DNA from: Marinomonas colpomeniae
Lineage (GTDB): Bacteria; Pseudomonadota; Gammaproteobacteria; Pseudomonadales; Marinomonadaceae
Length of the DNA: 64,000 nt
Assembly: GCF_014803385.1 (NCBI RefSeq)
Contig: NZ_JACYFC010000001.1
Coordinates: 950,136 to 1,014,135, forward strand
Direction of reading: 5' to 3'
Under the pieces are notes generated by a model, which saw nothing but the letters and a program-made list of their open reading frames with translations, was not told the DNA's origin and did not search any database. This document shows, one piece after another, positions 37,078-46,958 of the stretch (position 1 is its first letter; each line of letters starts with the position of its first letter). Both the position numbers and the translations under genes were made by a program.

Positions 37078-37114
37078 ATATTTCACAGACCAACTAAATT
37101 GGTCTGTGAAATAT
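37078..37114. terminator. Bidirectional terminator hairpin
   Basis: A perfect 15-bp stem (ATATTTCACAGACCA at 37078-37092, complement at 37100-37114) with a 7-nt loop lies between the convergent LysR and chemoreceptor genes. Flanking T tracts are short. Confidence 0.6.
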
Positions 37115-37207
37115 GTGAAATTCACTGTCCTTCTACTGAAAATATGAAACTTTAGGTGGCTTGTTCTTGTTGCTACCTATTTCAGCGAGTTTAGAACTAA
37201 GATTTTT

Positions 37208-39088
37208 TTACAGCTTAAACACACCAACAGATTTATCTAATGTTACTGCTAGACCGGTTAGATTAGATGCCATACCTTTGTTGCTGTTGGAGCTTTCATA
37301 TGTCGCTTTCGCAAGATCATTAATGGTAACAATACTCACATTGATCTCTGTCGCTACATAGGTCTGCTCTTCTGCTGCGGTGGCGATCTGAACGTTCATA
37401 TCTTGAATGACAGATACGGCGTCGCGAATAGAGTGTAATGCCTTATTAGCAGCCTCTGATTTCTCTACCGTTGTATTCGCGTCTTTCATGTTGCTGTCCA
37501 TTAATTGAACTGAACGTTTTGCTTCACTTTGAAGGTTGTTGATCATGGTTTGAATTTCGTTCGTACTTTCTTTTGTACGATTTGCCAGGTTACGAACTTC
37601 ATCGGCTACAACCGCAAAGCCTCGACCATGTTCACCCGCTCGTGCTGCCTCTATTGCTGCATTTAATGCGAGCAGGTTAGTTTGCTCAGAGATAGCATTG
37701 ATGACTTCTAGAATGCTTCCGATACCTTGAGTTTCTTTTTCAAGCTTTGTGGTAACAACTGTCACCTTCTCAAGGCCAGTCAGCAGAGTAGAAATATTGT
37801 CATTCATTTCTTGAACGACTGTCATACCCTGATCTGAGAATTGATTGGCTTCTTTGGCTGCGGTTGAAGCTTGCAATGCATTACGTGCAACTTCCTCAAC
37901 TGTCATGGTCATTTCATTCATAGCGGTCGAGGTGTTTTCCAATTGAATCATTTGTTTCTCAGAGCTGCTGTTTGTTTTCTCTGCAGAGACAGATACTTTA
38001 TCAGATGATGATTTAAGTTGGTCTGTTGCTTCATTAATATTACCGATAATAGATTTTAGATTGTTGATCATCAAAATCGTTGCGGCATAGATGCCAGTTT
38101 CATTTCCAGTCGCAGACACTTGTAATGTTAAGTCGCCATTTGCTACTCGTTTTACGAGCTCTTCAATTTCTTTTGGTTCGCCACCGATAGGGATGTACAT
38201 CAATTTCACAACCGAAAAATAAATAATCGCAAGTGACACTAAAATCAAAATAATAGACAGGGTAAAGCTTTGAATGAGGTTAGAGCTTGATGGGGCATTG
38301 ATGTTACTTGTTTTATCCCATGACCAAACAGTCCAACCTAAAGACTCAATTTTAGAGCCATGTACCACTATTTCTTCGCCTTCAAAGCGTGCAGTATGCT
38401 GGCTGCTATCTTTACTCGCATATTGTTTATAGGAAGGCTGCAATTCAAATAAGTTTTTACCAATATTATCAACGACTGGTGCGGCAAGAATGAATCCATC
38501 AGCTCTGCTTACAATCAGTTGATTGGTGTCTGTAAGACTTTCTGCAAATTTGGTGATTCCATCTACTGGAATATTGATATTAAGAGTGGATACTATGATG
38601 TTGTCGCGGATTACTGGAACCGCAACCGCCATGACTAAGTTGCCAGTCGATGAGACATAAGGTGTAGTTACAATTTTTTTTTCGCCTGAAAAAATGCGGT
38701 TATACCACTCTCTGTTTAAACTCTTCGCGTTGAAGTTAGGTATAAGGCCAGTGGGTGTGTAAGTGTCACCGTTTTTCAAACCAACATAAGCATTTATCGC
38801 ATTCAAGTTTGAGATGATATCTTTGAGTTGTTTACCCACAGGTTCAAAGTTTATATTTCCATTTTTATTAATAGCCAAGTCATTACTTAATACGTTTAAA
38901 CTGTCAAAATAACGCTGCATTCGCTGCTCTAATGCATTTGATATTAGGAAAGATTCAATTTTCAATTTTCCGGTAGAATTTTTTACAGAAGTGGATTTGA
39001 AATTAAAATATCCGATCATAGTCACAAGTAAAATAGCAACAATAAATAATGCTCCTACGTAACTTAACAGTTTGCTCTTGGCGCTCAT
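37208..39088 (-). CDS. Methyl-accepting chemotaxis protein with dCache sensor
   Basis: This 626-residue receptor begins with a membrane helix (residues about 8-30) and has a periplasmic dCache-type sensor up to about 270. The sensor includes the ligand-pocket segment [14 protein letters not shown], resembling amino-acid-type sensors. A second membrane helix, a HAMP linker starting [23 protein letters not shown] and a signalling domain with [30 protein letters not shown] follow. The ligand is not predictable with confidence. AAAGGA precedes the ATG. It is monocistronic. Confidence 0.92.
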   Translation of the reverse strand: MSAKSKLLSYVGALFIVAILLVTMIGYFNFKSTSVKNSTGKLKIESFLISNALEQRMQRYFDSLNVLSNDLAINKNGNINFEPVGKQLKDIISNLNAINAYVGLKNGDTYTPTGLIPNFNAKSLNREWYNRIFSGEKKIVTTPYVSSTGNLVMAVAVPVIRDNIIVSTLNINIPVDGITKFAESLTDTNQLIVSRADGFILAAPVVDNIGKNLFELQPSYKQYASKDSSQHTARFEGEEIVVHGSKIESLGWTVWSWDKTSNINAPSSSNLIQSFTLSIILILVSLAIIYFSVVKLMYIPIGGEPKEIEELVKRVANGDLTLQVSATGNETGIYAATILMINNLKSIIGNINEATDQLKSSSDKVSVSAEKTNSSSEKQMIQLENTSTAMNEMTMTVEEVARNALQASTAAKEANQFSDQGMTVVQEMNDNISTLLTGLEKVTVVTTKLEKETQGIGSILEVINAISEQTNLLALNAAIEAARAGEHGRGFAVVADEVRNLANRTKESTNEIQTMINNLQSEAKRSVQLMDSNMKDANTTVEKSEAANKALHSIRDAVSVIQDMNVQIATAAEEQTYVATEINVSIVTINDLAKATYESSNSNKGMASNLTGLAVTLDKSVGVFKL

Positions 39089-39401
39089 TAGTTTTTCCTT
39101 TAACTAAGTTAATTATGAATGCATGTACAAATCCATGTACAAATCTATTATAATTCATAATTAATGGCATGTTTAGACTTTAATCGTGAAAAATATAGTA
39201 TCTTATTATTTTTCTGTAAAAATGGACTTTAAATTATTCCTTAAAATTTAAAGGATACCTCTAGGTCGCAAAAATAAAACTTACTCAATGTCTTGTATTA
39301 AAGGTGATTCAACGTCATTTTTTAAAAACTGTTTTTAAAAAAAACTGTTGTAATTTTTATTAACGTATTATATATCAAGCATTATCCTCAGCCTTAAATA
39401 A
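39089..39401. other. 313-bp intergenic region, AT-rich
   Basis: No gene is visible. The part next to the chemoreceptor start (39110-39160) contains a repeated phrase CATGTACAAATC and should hold its promoter. The part next to hpxO contains long A and T tracts but no clear hairpin. Confidence 0.4.
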
Positions 39402-40556
39402 TTAACCCAAAGGGCCATCTTGGATAGTATTTTTTATACCTAGAATAATGTTCTCGCCTTTTTCTACTCGTAAGTCATCATACCAATCTTGAGTTTCTTG
39501 CATATCTTTACCATGAGTCACGTCACAGCGTTTTCGTGCTTTTAAGACAAGGTCTTGAACTCGAAAACGACGTTTTTCTTCGTAGCTTTTTATCGCTGTA
39601 TTAATATCGTTGGTTTCGGAAAAGCATTGTCCTAATACAACGGAATCTTCCAGTGCAGAGCAACCGCCTTGACCTATGTCTGGTGTGGTGCTGTGAGCTG
39701 AATCGCCCAGTAATGCGATATTACCTTTCACTAAAGTATCAAATGGTGTGATGTCATGTATCTCGATACGATTTGTGGTTTCTGGATCAATAGCGTCAAT
39801 AAGGGTTTGAACAGGTTTAGCCCAACCTTTGAAATAACCTTTTAGATCTGCAACAACTGTCGTTCTGTCTTCTTTAAGGCCCAATGGCAATGGCACATCA
39901 AAGAAAAAGTAGAAGCGGCTACCGGCAATGGGCATGATGGAAACGCGTTTACCTTCTCCAACAAATGTTGTCCATTGATCCGCAGGTGCGATGTCTGTGT
40001 CAATGTCGACTAAGCCATTCCAGTTGACGTAACCTGCGTAACGACGGTCTAGTTCTTTGCCTAGTACATGTGCTCGAACAACAGAGCGTGTGCCATCAGC
40101 AGCAATCATCATGTCACCTGTTGCACTGGTTCCATCGGTAAAGTAAGCCGTGACACTGGTATCGGTTTGTTCGACTTTTTCAATACGTTTACCGAACTGG
40201 ACTTTATCTCGTCCCCAAAAATCAATCATTTGGCTTTGTAAGTCGGCTCTAGAAACAGGGCAAGGGCGTTCGGCAACGGCGTCTAATAAAGGTTTAAGAC
40301 TGAACTGTGTCATTATGTCGCCGGTGAAACCGTCTTGATAAGCGAGATTGTGCATTGGACCACCAAGCTCGTCCATGATGTCGCCCATACCTAGGTGTCG
40401 CATGCATTTAACACCGTTTTGCCAAATAGAAAGTGCTGCGCCAACAGGTTTCATTTCTTTTACGGCTTCAAAAACGTCGCAATCAATACCTTGTTGCTTT
40501 AGGGCAACTGCCGCTGACATTCCGCCAATACCGGCGCCGATGATAAGTGCTTTCAT
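39402..40556 (-). CDS. hpxO: FAD-dependent urate hydroxylase
   Basis: This 384-residue class-A flavoprotein monooxygenase has the FAD motifs GAGIGGMSAAVALKQQG (near residue 7), AADGTRSVVRAH and LLGDSAHSTTPDIGQGG. Overall it resembles HpxO, which converts urate to 5-hydroxyisourate with NADH and O2. The next gene upstream is uraH, the enzyme acting on that product, which strengthens the assignment. AAGGA precedes the ATG. A hairpin between uraH and hpxO suggests it may have its own promoter. Confidence 0.9.
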   Translation of the reverse strand: MKALIIGAGIGGMSAAVALKQQGIDCDVFEAVKEMKPVGAALSIWQNGVKCMRHLGMGDIMDELGGPMHNLAYQDGFTGDIMTQFSLKPLLDAVAERPCPVSRADLQSQMIDFWGRDKVQFGKRIEKVEQTDTSVTAYFTDGTSATGDMMIAADGTRSVVRAHVLGKELDRRYAGYVNWNGLVDIDTDIAPADQWTTFVGEGKRVSIMPIAGSRFYFFFDVPLPLGLKEDRTTVVADLKGYFKGWAKPVQTLIDAIDPETTNRIEIHDITPFDTLVKGNIALLGDSAHSTTPDIGQGGCSALEDSVVLGQCFSETNDINTAIKSYEEKRRFRVQDLVLKARKRCDVTHGKDMQETQDWYDDLRVEKGENIILGIKNTIQDGPLG

Positions 40557-40701
40557 GTCTGTTCCTTACTGTTTGTTTCATGTCTATCGATCGAGAAAAG
40601 CAATAAACAGGCCACGAAACAAATGATTCATTAAAATTAAGTGTGAAACCTTTGTTTTACAGACATTAACATCAATAGCCGTGTTTACTTAAACGAAAAC
40701 G

Positions 40702-40730
40702 GTCAGCTTTGATGTACATCAAAAGCTGAC
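40702..40730 (-). terminator. Hairpin between uraH and hpxO
   Basis: A 13-bp stem (GTCAGCTTTGATG with complement at 40717-40730, one extra A) has a 2-nt loop. T-rich flanks occur on both sides. It lies downstream of uraH on the minus strand, about 80 bp after its stop. Confidence 0.55.
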
Positions 40731-40809
40731 TGTTTGTTTTAATATGGTGCATTAATGTGTTTTATTGGCTTCTTTATGGTGCATTGAGACTAAGCGGTAG
40801 TAAAACAGG

Positions 40810-41172
40810 TTAGCTACCTCGATAGGTACTGTAAGAATAAGGTGAAACTAATAATGGAATATGATAATGAGCATCTTCGTCACTGATGCCAAAGCGAATG
40901 ATGACGGTATTTAGAAAGCTAGGTTGAGTTGGGTCGATTTCAATACCTTGCTTTGCAAAATACTCATCAATATCAAATTCCAGTTCATATACAGCGGTTT
41001 TAAAAAGCTCGCCTTCTAATAAAGGCTTATCACAACGACCGTCGTCGTTTGTTAGTGTGCTATGAATGAGTTGACGTTGGTCATTGTCGCTTCTTTGATA
41101 CAAGCGTACTTGTACTGCGTTAGCGGCAACTCCTTTTGTTGTATCAAGAATGTGAGTAGTTAAATAGCCCAT
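40810..41172 (-). CDS. uraH: 5-Hydroxyisourate hydrolase (transthyretin-like)
   Basis: This 120-residue protein has the N-terminal signature LTTHILDTTKGVAA and the family-defining C-terminal YRGS tetrapeptide. It converts 5-hydroxyisourate to OHCU in urate breakdown. AGGA precedes the ATG. It lies beside hpxO and is divergent from uraD, so the three genes supply the consecutive steps from urate to allantoin. Confidence 0.95.
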   Translation of the reverse strand: MGYLTTHILDTTKGVAANAVQVRLYQRSDNDQRQLIHSTLTNDDGRCDKPLLEGELFKTAVYELEFDIDEYFAKQGIEIDPTQPSFLNTVIIRFGISDEDAHYHIPLLVSPYSYSTYRGS

Positions 41173-41384
41173 GATTTTTCCTCAACAAATTGTAAATAAT
41201 AGCGGTATCGTATACAAAACTGTATGTCTGCTTCTTGTCACATGGTTTTTTATGTGACACTTTCTATATGATAGAGTGATGAAAACATTGTTTCATAGTT
41301 GGTAGTGTTTGTATCGATTGTTTTATGTGTATGTGTATTTTAATAGTACTTATACCTTACTAAACTGTTTTTGGAGAATATGTT

Positions 41385-41906
41385 ATGCAAAATCAACAGG
41401 CTGTATTTAATTCATTAGATGAAGCGGATTTTGTTTCTCTGTTTGGAAGTATTTATGAGCACTCTTCTTGGGTAGCTGAACAAGTTTGGCGACAAAGATC
41501 AGAGTACCCACAAGGTTATTTTGATGATATTGAAAAGCTTAAAGTAGCTATGCGAGACATAGTTGACCAAAGTAGCGATGAGCAAAAATTAATGTTATTG
41601 CGTGCTCATCCTGATCTTGCTGGTAAAGCGGCGTTGATTGGAGACCTGACGAACGAATCTAAATCCGAACAAGCAGGCGCTGGTTTAGATCAATGTACTG
41701 ATATTGAGTTGGCTCACTTTTTACAGTTAAACGATGCATACCGTAGTAAGTTTGGCTTTCCTTTTATCATGGCTGTTAAAGGCGCAACGAAAAAACAAAT
41801 ATTGGCAGGTTTTGAAGAAAGAACACCAAATGACTTAGAAACTGAATTTACTCGCGCTATTAACGAGGTACATAAAATTGCAGGATTCAGGTTGGCCGAT
41901 TTTTAA
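41385..41906 (+). CDS. uraD: OHCU decarboxylase
   Basis: This 173-residue protein has the family motifs LLRAHPDLAGKAAL near residue 66 and KFGFPFIMAVKG near 120. The catalytic His of the HPDLAG segment is visible. It makes S-allantoin from OHCU. GGAG lies at good spacing before the ATG. No allantoinase or allantoicase genes were seen in the window. Confidence 0.95.
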   Translation: MQNQQAVFNSLDEADFVSLFGSIYEHSSWVAEQVWRQRSEYPQGYFDDIEKLKVAMRDIVDQSSDEQKLMLLRAHPDLAGKAALIGDLTNESKSEQAGAGLDQCTDIELAHFLQLNDAYRSKFGFPFIMAVKGATKKQILAGFEERTPNDLETEFTRAINEVHKIAGFRLADF

Positions 41907-41932
41907 CGATATCAAGCTACTAGTATAAAGTG

Positions 41933-41978
41933 AAAGCCACTAATTTTGCGATTAAAAAGCAGGGGTAGTGGCTTTTTT
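41933..41978. terminator. Terminator after uraD
   Basis: AAAGCCACTA and its complement TAGTGGCTTT, followed by a T tract, form a stem with a 23-nt loop. It lies between the convergent uraD and LysE genes. Confidence 0.7.
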
Positions 41979-42008
41979 ATGGAAGGTATAGTTCTGATTA
42001 ATAATAGT

Positions 42009-42611
42009 TCAGAGAAAAATCATCGGAAGCGTTGTTAACAGCAATAGCCCCATTAGCCGATTAAAATTGCGATGAAAGGTCGGATTTTGTAGTTTGCTAG
42101 AAACCAGTTTACCTATGGTGATCCACATAAAGGTTCCAGGCAAAGTGGCTGTGTTAAAAGCAATAAGACACATCAAAGCGGATGGCCAAAAAAGATCTCC
42201 TGTTAAGGTGAAAACAGAACTTGCTGTGATTAACATCGACCAAGACTTTGGATTGATGGCTTGAAAAAGTGCTGCTTCCTTAATGCTCATAGGCTGTAAA
42301 CTGTTTTTCGAGTCATGCGGTTTTGCCAAGGCAATTTTGGCAGACATATAGACAATGTAACCCGCTGCGACAAAGGTGAATATATCGTGCAGAACTGGCC
42401 AATTTTTGAAAATCTGCCCTAGCCCTAACAGGATAGCAATGTGAAGTAAGGTCATGCCTAAACGAATGCCTATCACATGAGGTAAGGTTTTTTTCATGCC
42501 GAAGTTGGCACCAGAATGGGCTAATAAAATATTGTTTGGTCCGGGTGTTATCGTAGCAATTAGGCAAAAGAGCACAAGCGCGGGAATCAATTCTAACAAA
42601 GCCGTATTCAT
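42009..42611 (-). CDS. LysE/RhtB-family exporter
   Basis: This 200-residue membrane protein has about six helices and the LysE-family start ATITPGPNNILLAHSGANFG. A segment with FQAINPKSWSMLITA lies in the second half. Members export amino acids and related metabolites. It is divergent from a MocR regulator, with inverted repeats in the shared promoter region, a typical pair. The substrate is not known. Confidence 0.9.
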   Translation of the reverse strand: MNTALLELIPALVLFCLIATITPGPNNILLAHSGANFGMKKTLPHVIGIRLGMTLLHIAILLGLGQIFKNWPVLHDIFTFVAAGYIVYMSAKIALAKPHDSKNSLQPMSIKEAALFQAINPKSWSMLITASSVFTLTGDLFWPSALMCLIAFNTATLPGTFMWITIGKLVSSKLQNPTFHRNFNRLMGLLLLTTLPMIFL

Positions 42612-42646
42612 TGTTTTATTCCAAAAGGGTAAACAGTTAATTTAAA

Positions 42647-42703
42647 ATTGTATCAATACAGTTTACGTTGTATTGTACTAATTAAGATTCTCACACAATA
42701 CAA
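42647..42703. promoter_or_regulatory. Operator-like repeats between lysE-type and mocR-type genes
   Basis: Three copies of a TTGTAT/ATACAA-type motif occur: TGTATCAATACA (42649-42660), TTGTATTGT (42668-42676) and its complement ACAATACAA (42695-42703). The last two form a 9-bp inverted repeat. They are a plausible binding site for the adjacent MocR protein. Confidence 0.55.
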
Positions 42704-42726
42704 TTATGGGCAATTTATTTATTGTT

Positions 42727-44151
42727 ATGAATACAATTTTAACGGTTAGTAAAATAGAGTTTGATGACGCTTGTTTGGCTCTGCCAAAATACAAAGCATT
42801 AGTGTTGTTAATTGAGCAAGCTATTTTGGCGGGAACGCTGCAAGATCAGCAAAAATTACCTGCCCAGCGATTACTTGCAGATCAACTGAATATCACTCAC
42901 GGTACCGTTACCAGAGCTTATGACGTGTTGGAAAAGAAAGGTCTTGTTAGCGCAAAGCTTGGCGCTGGCACCTATGTAAGCATGCCTAGTTCGACACATT
43001 ACCTAAACGGTCAATCAGATCAAAGCACACATGCCGCCAAGGAATACGACTTTGCATCCAGCATGCAACCAATGCTCGGTCAGCAGATGTTAATGAAGAG
43101 CGCATTAAGTGAATTGGCTCAAGATCTTAATGCGATAACTCAAGTCATGACGTATTCGCCACAAGGTGTCGCTAAGCATAAACAAGTATTTACCGATTGG
43201 TTAGCCAGTAAAAAGATAAAAATAGAAACCAATGATATTGTCTTTACCCAAGGTGCACAGCAGGGGATTTATACTTGCCTGCAAATTCTCACCAAAGAAA
43301 ATGACTACATCTTGCATGAAGAGTTAGCGTATCCCGGTTTTTTCCGAGCAGTGGATGTAAGTCGAGTAAAACCGTTAAGCGTACCCATTACACCGCAGGG
43401 TTTAGATTTGAAAATCTTGGAAGGCTATTGTCAGCAATATAAACCCAAGCTGCTTTACATCACACCCAATATGCAAAACCCAACCAACATACAATATTCA
43501 CCCGCTCAATTAGAAAGCATTGTAACGCTTAGTCGTAAATATGACTTCTATATTGTTGAAGATGACGTGAACTACTGTTTATCAGAAAGTTGGCGTGTAC
43601 CATTGCAACAGAGAGCACCAGATCGTGTGTTTTATCTGTCGAGCTTATCTAAATACGTAGCAGGTGGATTAAGAGTGGCTTACACCATAGTTCCCAAACT
43701 GTGGCAGCAAGCCTTTAACGCGAACATTCACAGCCAGTGCTGGATGGTTTCGACGTTAAACTTTGAGCTTGTAACACGCTTCCTAACCAGCGAACGTTTT
43801 ACTTATAACCAATCATTGTTAGAAAGTGAAATGCGTTATCGTCAAAGAGCCTTCAAAAATATGGCAGAAAAACAGGGTTTAATCGTTCGTTGTGGTGGGC
43901 TGAATGTGTGGCTGAGTTTACCAAATCACATAAATGTAAATCAATTTAACGCCTTTCTATTATCCAAAAATGTGAAAGCGAGAACGGCGGATTTGTTCCG
44001 TCATTCAGCTTCGTCACCTGTATCCATTAGTTCAAACGCTTTACGAATTTCTCTAGGTGGGTTCAATACGAGAAATGACTTTGAAGAGGGTGTAACGGAA
44101 TTTGAAAGTGCTTTAGTGCAGTTTAATAACCAACAAGATGTGGTGATTTGA
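42727..44151 (+). CDS. MocR-type GntR/aminotransferase regulator
   Basis: This protein of about 474 residues has an N-terminal GntR winged helix (KLPAQRLLADQLNITHGTVTRAYDVLEKKGLV, residues about 40-75) fused to a fold-type I aminotransferase domain. The pyridoxal-phosphate Lys lies in YLSSLSKYVAGGLRVAY and the Asp in FYIVEDDVNY. MocR proteins sense PLP or amino compounds and act as regulators. The ATG at 42727 is preferred because the repeat motif ends 2 bp before the ATG at 42706. It is divergent from the LysE exporter, its likely target. Confidence 0.88.
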   Translation: MNTILTVSKIEFDDACLALPKYKALVLLIEQAILAGTLQDQQKLPAQRLLADQLNITHGTVTRAYDVLEKKGLVSAKLGAGTYVSMPSSTHYLNGQSDQSTHAAKEYDFASSMQPMLGQQMLMKSALSELAQDLNAITQVMTYSPQGVAKHKQVFTDWLASKKIKIETNDIVFTQGAQQGIYTCLQILTKENDYILHEELAYPGFFRAVDVSRVKPLSVPITPQGLDLKILEGYCQQYKPKLLYITPNMQNPTNIQYSPAQLESIVTLSRKYDFYIVEDDVNYCLSESWRVPLQQRAPDRVFYLSSLSKYVAGGLRVAYTIVPKLWQQAFNANIHSQCWMVSTLNFELVTRFLTSERFTYNQSLLESEMRYRQRAFKNMAEKQGLIVRCGGLNVWLSLPNHINVNQFNAFLLSKNVKARTADLFRHSASSPVSISSNALRISLGGFNTRNDFEEGVTEFESALVQFNNQQDVVI

Positions 44152-44305
44152 TTTTAGTGATTGAGAGATAATTATCAACATAGCTCGATTTTATCTTCTT
44201 TTAAATGTCGGATAGGTTATCTCAAAAGCTAAAGCGGTTAGTTTTTTAATCGCTATACTAGGTGTATAATAACCGTTCTTATTTATGGTGATGGTTGGAG
44301 AATTT

Positions 44306-44515
44306 ATGGAACTTGATGTCTATTTAATTTGTGGGCGTGGCGAAAAAGGCGATAAATTTCAGCTGGGCCAAGTGTTTAATAAAGAAGGTAACTACTTTAA
44401 AGATGAATATGATCCAACAACTCAATACAACAACATGGATGAGTTGCAAGAAGCATTAGCCAAAATGGTTAATGTTGAGAAGGCGTCGTTAAAGCTTAAT
44501 CAGATCAATCTTTAA
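44306..44515 (+). CDS. Small hypothetical protein
   Basis: This 69-residue soluble protein starts MELDVYLICGRGEKGDKFQLG and has no recognised domain. The ATG at 44306 follows TTGGAG; a start at 44285 would add seven residues. It lies in its own unit, between the MocR gene and a terminator. Function unknown. Confidence 0.55.
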   Translation: MELDVYLICGRGEKGDKFQLGQVFNKEGNYFKDEYDPTTQYNNMDELQEALAKMVNVEKASLKLNQINL

Positions 44516-44528
44516 TTAGCTCAAAAAT

Positions 44529-44560
44529 AAAAAAGGACTCTTAAATAGAGTCCTTTTTTT
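44529..44560. terminator. Bidirectional intrinsic terminator
   Basis: AAAAAGGACTC and GAGTCCTTTTTTT form an 11-bp stem with a 7-nt loop, with A and T tracts on either side. It separates the small gene from the convergent dioxygenase gene. Confidence 0.88.
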
Positions 44561-44568
44561 GTGTTTAA

Positions 44569-45588
44569 TTAAGTAGAAGGAATACCTGTTTCTTTATCAA
44601 CAAAATTGGCTTGGATACGTTGGCTCAAAAAGTCTGCGGCGCTAATTGGTTCATAATATTTTTCTGGGCCTTGGATTATTTGCTTTTTGTTAGCTTGGCA
44701 AAAGAAGGCGATTGAGTGTCGGCTGCCGCAGTATTCCTCAACTCTAGGCTGACGCACGCGATGTAGGTTTGAAATGAGCTTATCGTCACTCCAGCGCATG
44801 AGCATGTCACCAATGTTGCAAGTGATAACATTCGCTAATGGTGGAATACTCGTCCAACGTTGACTGTCAGATTCGGCTCCAGGACAAACTTGTAAACCGC
44901 CATGACCTTCATGTTGAAAGAGTAGGGTTAAGCAATCAAAGTCAGTATGAGCGCCAGCGCGCCAAATGTTGCCTTGTTCTGTCACACCCTCAGTTGGAAA
45001 GTAATGCAATAATCGTAAGGTGCTTTGGTAATCGTTTTTCTTTGGGTCGTGAGCTTTAGTAAAGAAGTCTCGATCAAAGCCTAATTTATCCGCAAAGCAA
45101 GAAAGTACTTTCATACCAACTTCCCAGCACAACTTCTCAAAACACAATGTGTTGGCTTGGAAATGTGGTAATTCTTGTTCGCTAGGCCATAGATTATCCA
45201 TGTGGTATTGAGTGATTTGATAGGATTCTTTTTGATCTTTGGTGCCAGTAGAAGGGCGAATTTGGCTGCGACTTTCCCAACCTGCATTAACGCCTTTGGG
45301 TCTTGGGTATTGGGATCTAATGTTTTCAGGTAAGTTAAAGAAACGATTTGACTCGGCAAAGGCAGCGTCAATTTCTTTTGATGGAATACCGTGATTGGTA
45401 AGTTGAAAAAATCCCGTTTCTGTTGCGGCGAGCCAAAGTTGCTCAACTAGTTCTTCACGACGATTTTCAAAATCGCTTAGATCTATGATACGGATTTTAC
45501 GGTCATTGGTTTCTTCACCCGCGCCGCCGAATGTGGTTTCTCTTTGTAGTTCTTTGAGTATTACTTCTTTTGATAAATCAGTTGTCAT
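44569..45588 (-). CDS. Isopenicillin N synthase-like 2OG/Fe(II) dioxygenase
   Basis: This protein of about 339 residues has an N-terminal DIOX_N segment (IIDLSDFENRREELVEQLWLAATETGFFQLTNHG) and a C-terminal Fe(II)/2OG core. The core ligands are HTD in GAHTDFDCLTLLFQ, the distal His in SNLHRVRQP and the 2OG Arg in SRHSIAFF (an RxS motif). GGAGG precedes the ATG at 45588. The gene follows a guanine-deaminase-like gene and an ABC importer on the same strand, so an oxidation step in nucleobase use (compare fungal thymine hydroxylases of this family) is plausible but not proven. Confidence 0.87.
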   Translation of the reverse strand: MTTDLSKEVILKELQRETTFGGAGEETNDRKIRIIDLSDFENRREELVEQLWLAATETGFFQLTNHGIPSKEIDAAFAESNRFFNLPENIRSQYPRPKGVNAGWESRSQIRPSTGTKDQKESYQITQYHMDNLWPSEQELPHFQANTLCFEKLCWEVGMKVLSCFADKLGFDRDFFTKAHDPKKNDYQSTLRLLHYFPTEGVTEQGNIWRAGAHTDFDCLTLLFQHEGHGGLQVCPGAESDSQRWTSIPPLANVITCNIGDMLMRWSDDKLISNLHRVRQPRVEEYCGSRHSIAFFCQANKKQIIQGPEKYYEPISAADFLSQRIQANFVDKETGIPST

Positions 45589-45675
45589 TGCTTCCTCCAT
45601 TTATGAAGTTAGGTGGAGCAATGACCTGGCAAAGCCTGACTGCTTCTACTCCGTTTGTTTAATCTTTTTTATGAA

Positions 45676-46152
45676 TTACCAAACACCTTCTTGCAGTGCT
45701 GCGGCTTCGTCTTCAAGGCAAGGACCGATGACTTCGACTTTACGTTGTCCAGCATCGAATACAGCACGACAAGGTAAATCTAGTGTTGGATTTTCAGGGT
45801 GATTCCCTGTAATTCCTTTGAGCCTTGCTTCGCTTAAACCATATACCAATCGACCTAAACCTGCCCAATAAGCCGAACCTGCACACATGGCGCAAGGTTC
45901 AGCAGAAACATACATGGTGCATTTAGCGAGAAAGTCTGGGCGATAGGCTTTGCTGGCGCGAGTCATCAGCTTACGTTCAGCGTGGCCTGTCATATCGAAA
46001 TCAGGTAAGTAACCATTTATTTGTGACATGATTACAGTATCTTGATCATCGACCAAGATCGCCGCGAAAGGGTGAATACCTTGTTGCTTAGCTTCATCTG
46101 CAAGGGTAAAGCTTTGGCGTAAAAAATCAGTGTCTTTGGTATTAAGTTTCAT
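45676..46152 (-). CDS. Nucleoside/guanine deaminase-like zinc enzyme
   Basis: This 158-residue cytidine-deaminase-fold protein has the zinc motifs HAERKLM (HAE) and PCAMCAG (PCxxC). The size and AGSAYWAGLGRLVYGLS segment resemble small guanine deaminases and tRNA-deaminase relatives. Deamination of guanine to xanthine would feed the xdhABC genes in this region. It lies between the dioxygenase and the ABC permease, within an apparent operon. Confidence 0.85.
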   Translation of the reverse strand: MKLNTKDTDFLRQSFTLADEAKQQGIHPFAAILVDDQDTVIMSQINGYLPDFDMTGHAERKLMTRASKAYRPDFLAKCTMYVSAEPCAMCAGSAYWAGLGRLVYGLSEARLKGITGNHPENPTLDLPCRAVFDAGQRKVEVIGPCLEDEAAALQEGVW

Positions 46153-46163
46153 ATCTTACTCTT

Positions 46164-46958
46164 TTATAATTTTTTCTTAGGAAGGCTCCAAGGGAACAAC
46201 CAAATTTGTACCCACTGAACAGACTTAAACAACAGAAGGCTGATAACGGATAGGAAAATTAAACCTGCAAAGGCTTGTGGGATTTTAAAGAAAGACGTGG
46301 AGAACTGAATGAAATAGCCCAAACCTTCTTCTGCAGCCACAAACTCGGCCACCACAGCGCCAATAATCGCCAAGGTGATTGATACACGTAAGCCACTGAA
46401 AATGTGTGGAATTGCATAAGGAATTCGAATTTGCCAGGTTTCACGATAACGCGGTGCGCGCAAAGATTGGCTCAGTTCGATCATTTCTGGTGGTGTTTCT
46501 AACATGCCTGTTGTGGTGGATACGACCAAAGGAAAGAAGGTGATTAAGCACGTAATCAAAACGCGAGAAGGATCGTCTGTGCCAAGTAATACAATGATCA
46601 AAGGCGCAACAGCTACGACAGGTGTTGATTGAATCACGATCAAAGCAGGGTAGAGTATTCGGTTCATCAATTCAGAACGCATCATACCAATAGACAAAGG
46701 CAAAGCGATACAAATCGACAGCACAAACCCCATCAATGCGACGCGTAATGTCGCCCAAAGATGTGTCATCCAACGTGAAAACTCCACGTTAAAAAATGCG
46801 GTAATGATCGCAGAAGGCGATGGCAATATGTAATTCGGCACATTACCAAGCTGACAAATCAGCTCCCACAAAGCAACCAAGCTAATAAAGAACAAAGCGG
46901 GTGCAAAACGATTCGCTTGATGCTGAATCCAAGACTTAAGCGGGAGTGTTTGGTTCAT
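46164..46958 (-). CDS. ABC transporter permease (SsuC/ThiX type)
   Basis: This 264-residue inner-membrane protein has six hydrophobic helices and the permease EAA-type loop ELSQSLRAPRYRETWQIRIPYAI. It forms the channel of the importer whose ATPase and binding protein are encoded just upstream. The ATG follows GAGG and lies 23 nt inside the ATPase gene, so expression is coupled. Confidence 0.9.
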   Translation of the reverse strand: MNQTLPLKSWIQHQANRFAPALFFISLVALWELICQLGNVPNYILPSPSAIITAFFNVEFSRWMTHLWATLRVALMGFVLSICIALPLSIGMMRSELMNRILYPALIVIQSTPVVAVAPLIIVLLGTDDPSRVLITCLITFFPLVVSTTTGMLETPPEMIELSQSLRAPRYRETWQIRIPYAIPHIFSGLRVSITLAIIGAVVAEFVAAEEGLGYFIQFSTSFFKIPQAFAGLIFLSVISLLLFKSVQWVQIWLFPWSLPKKKL

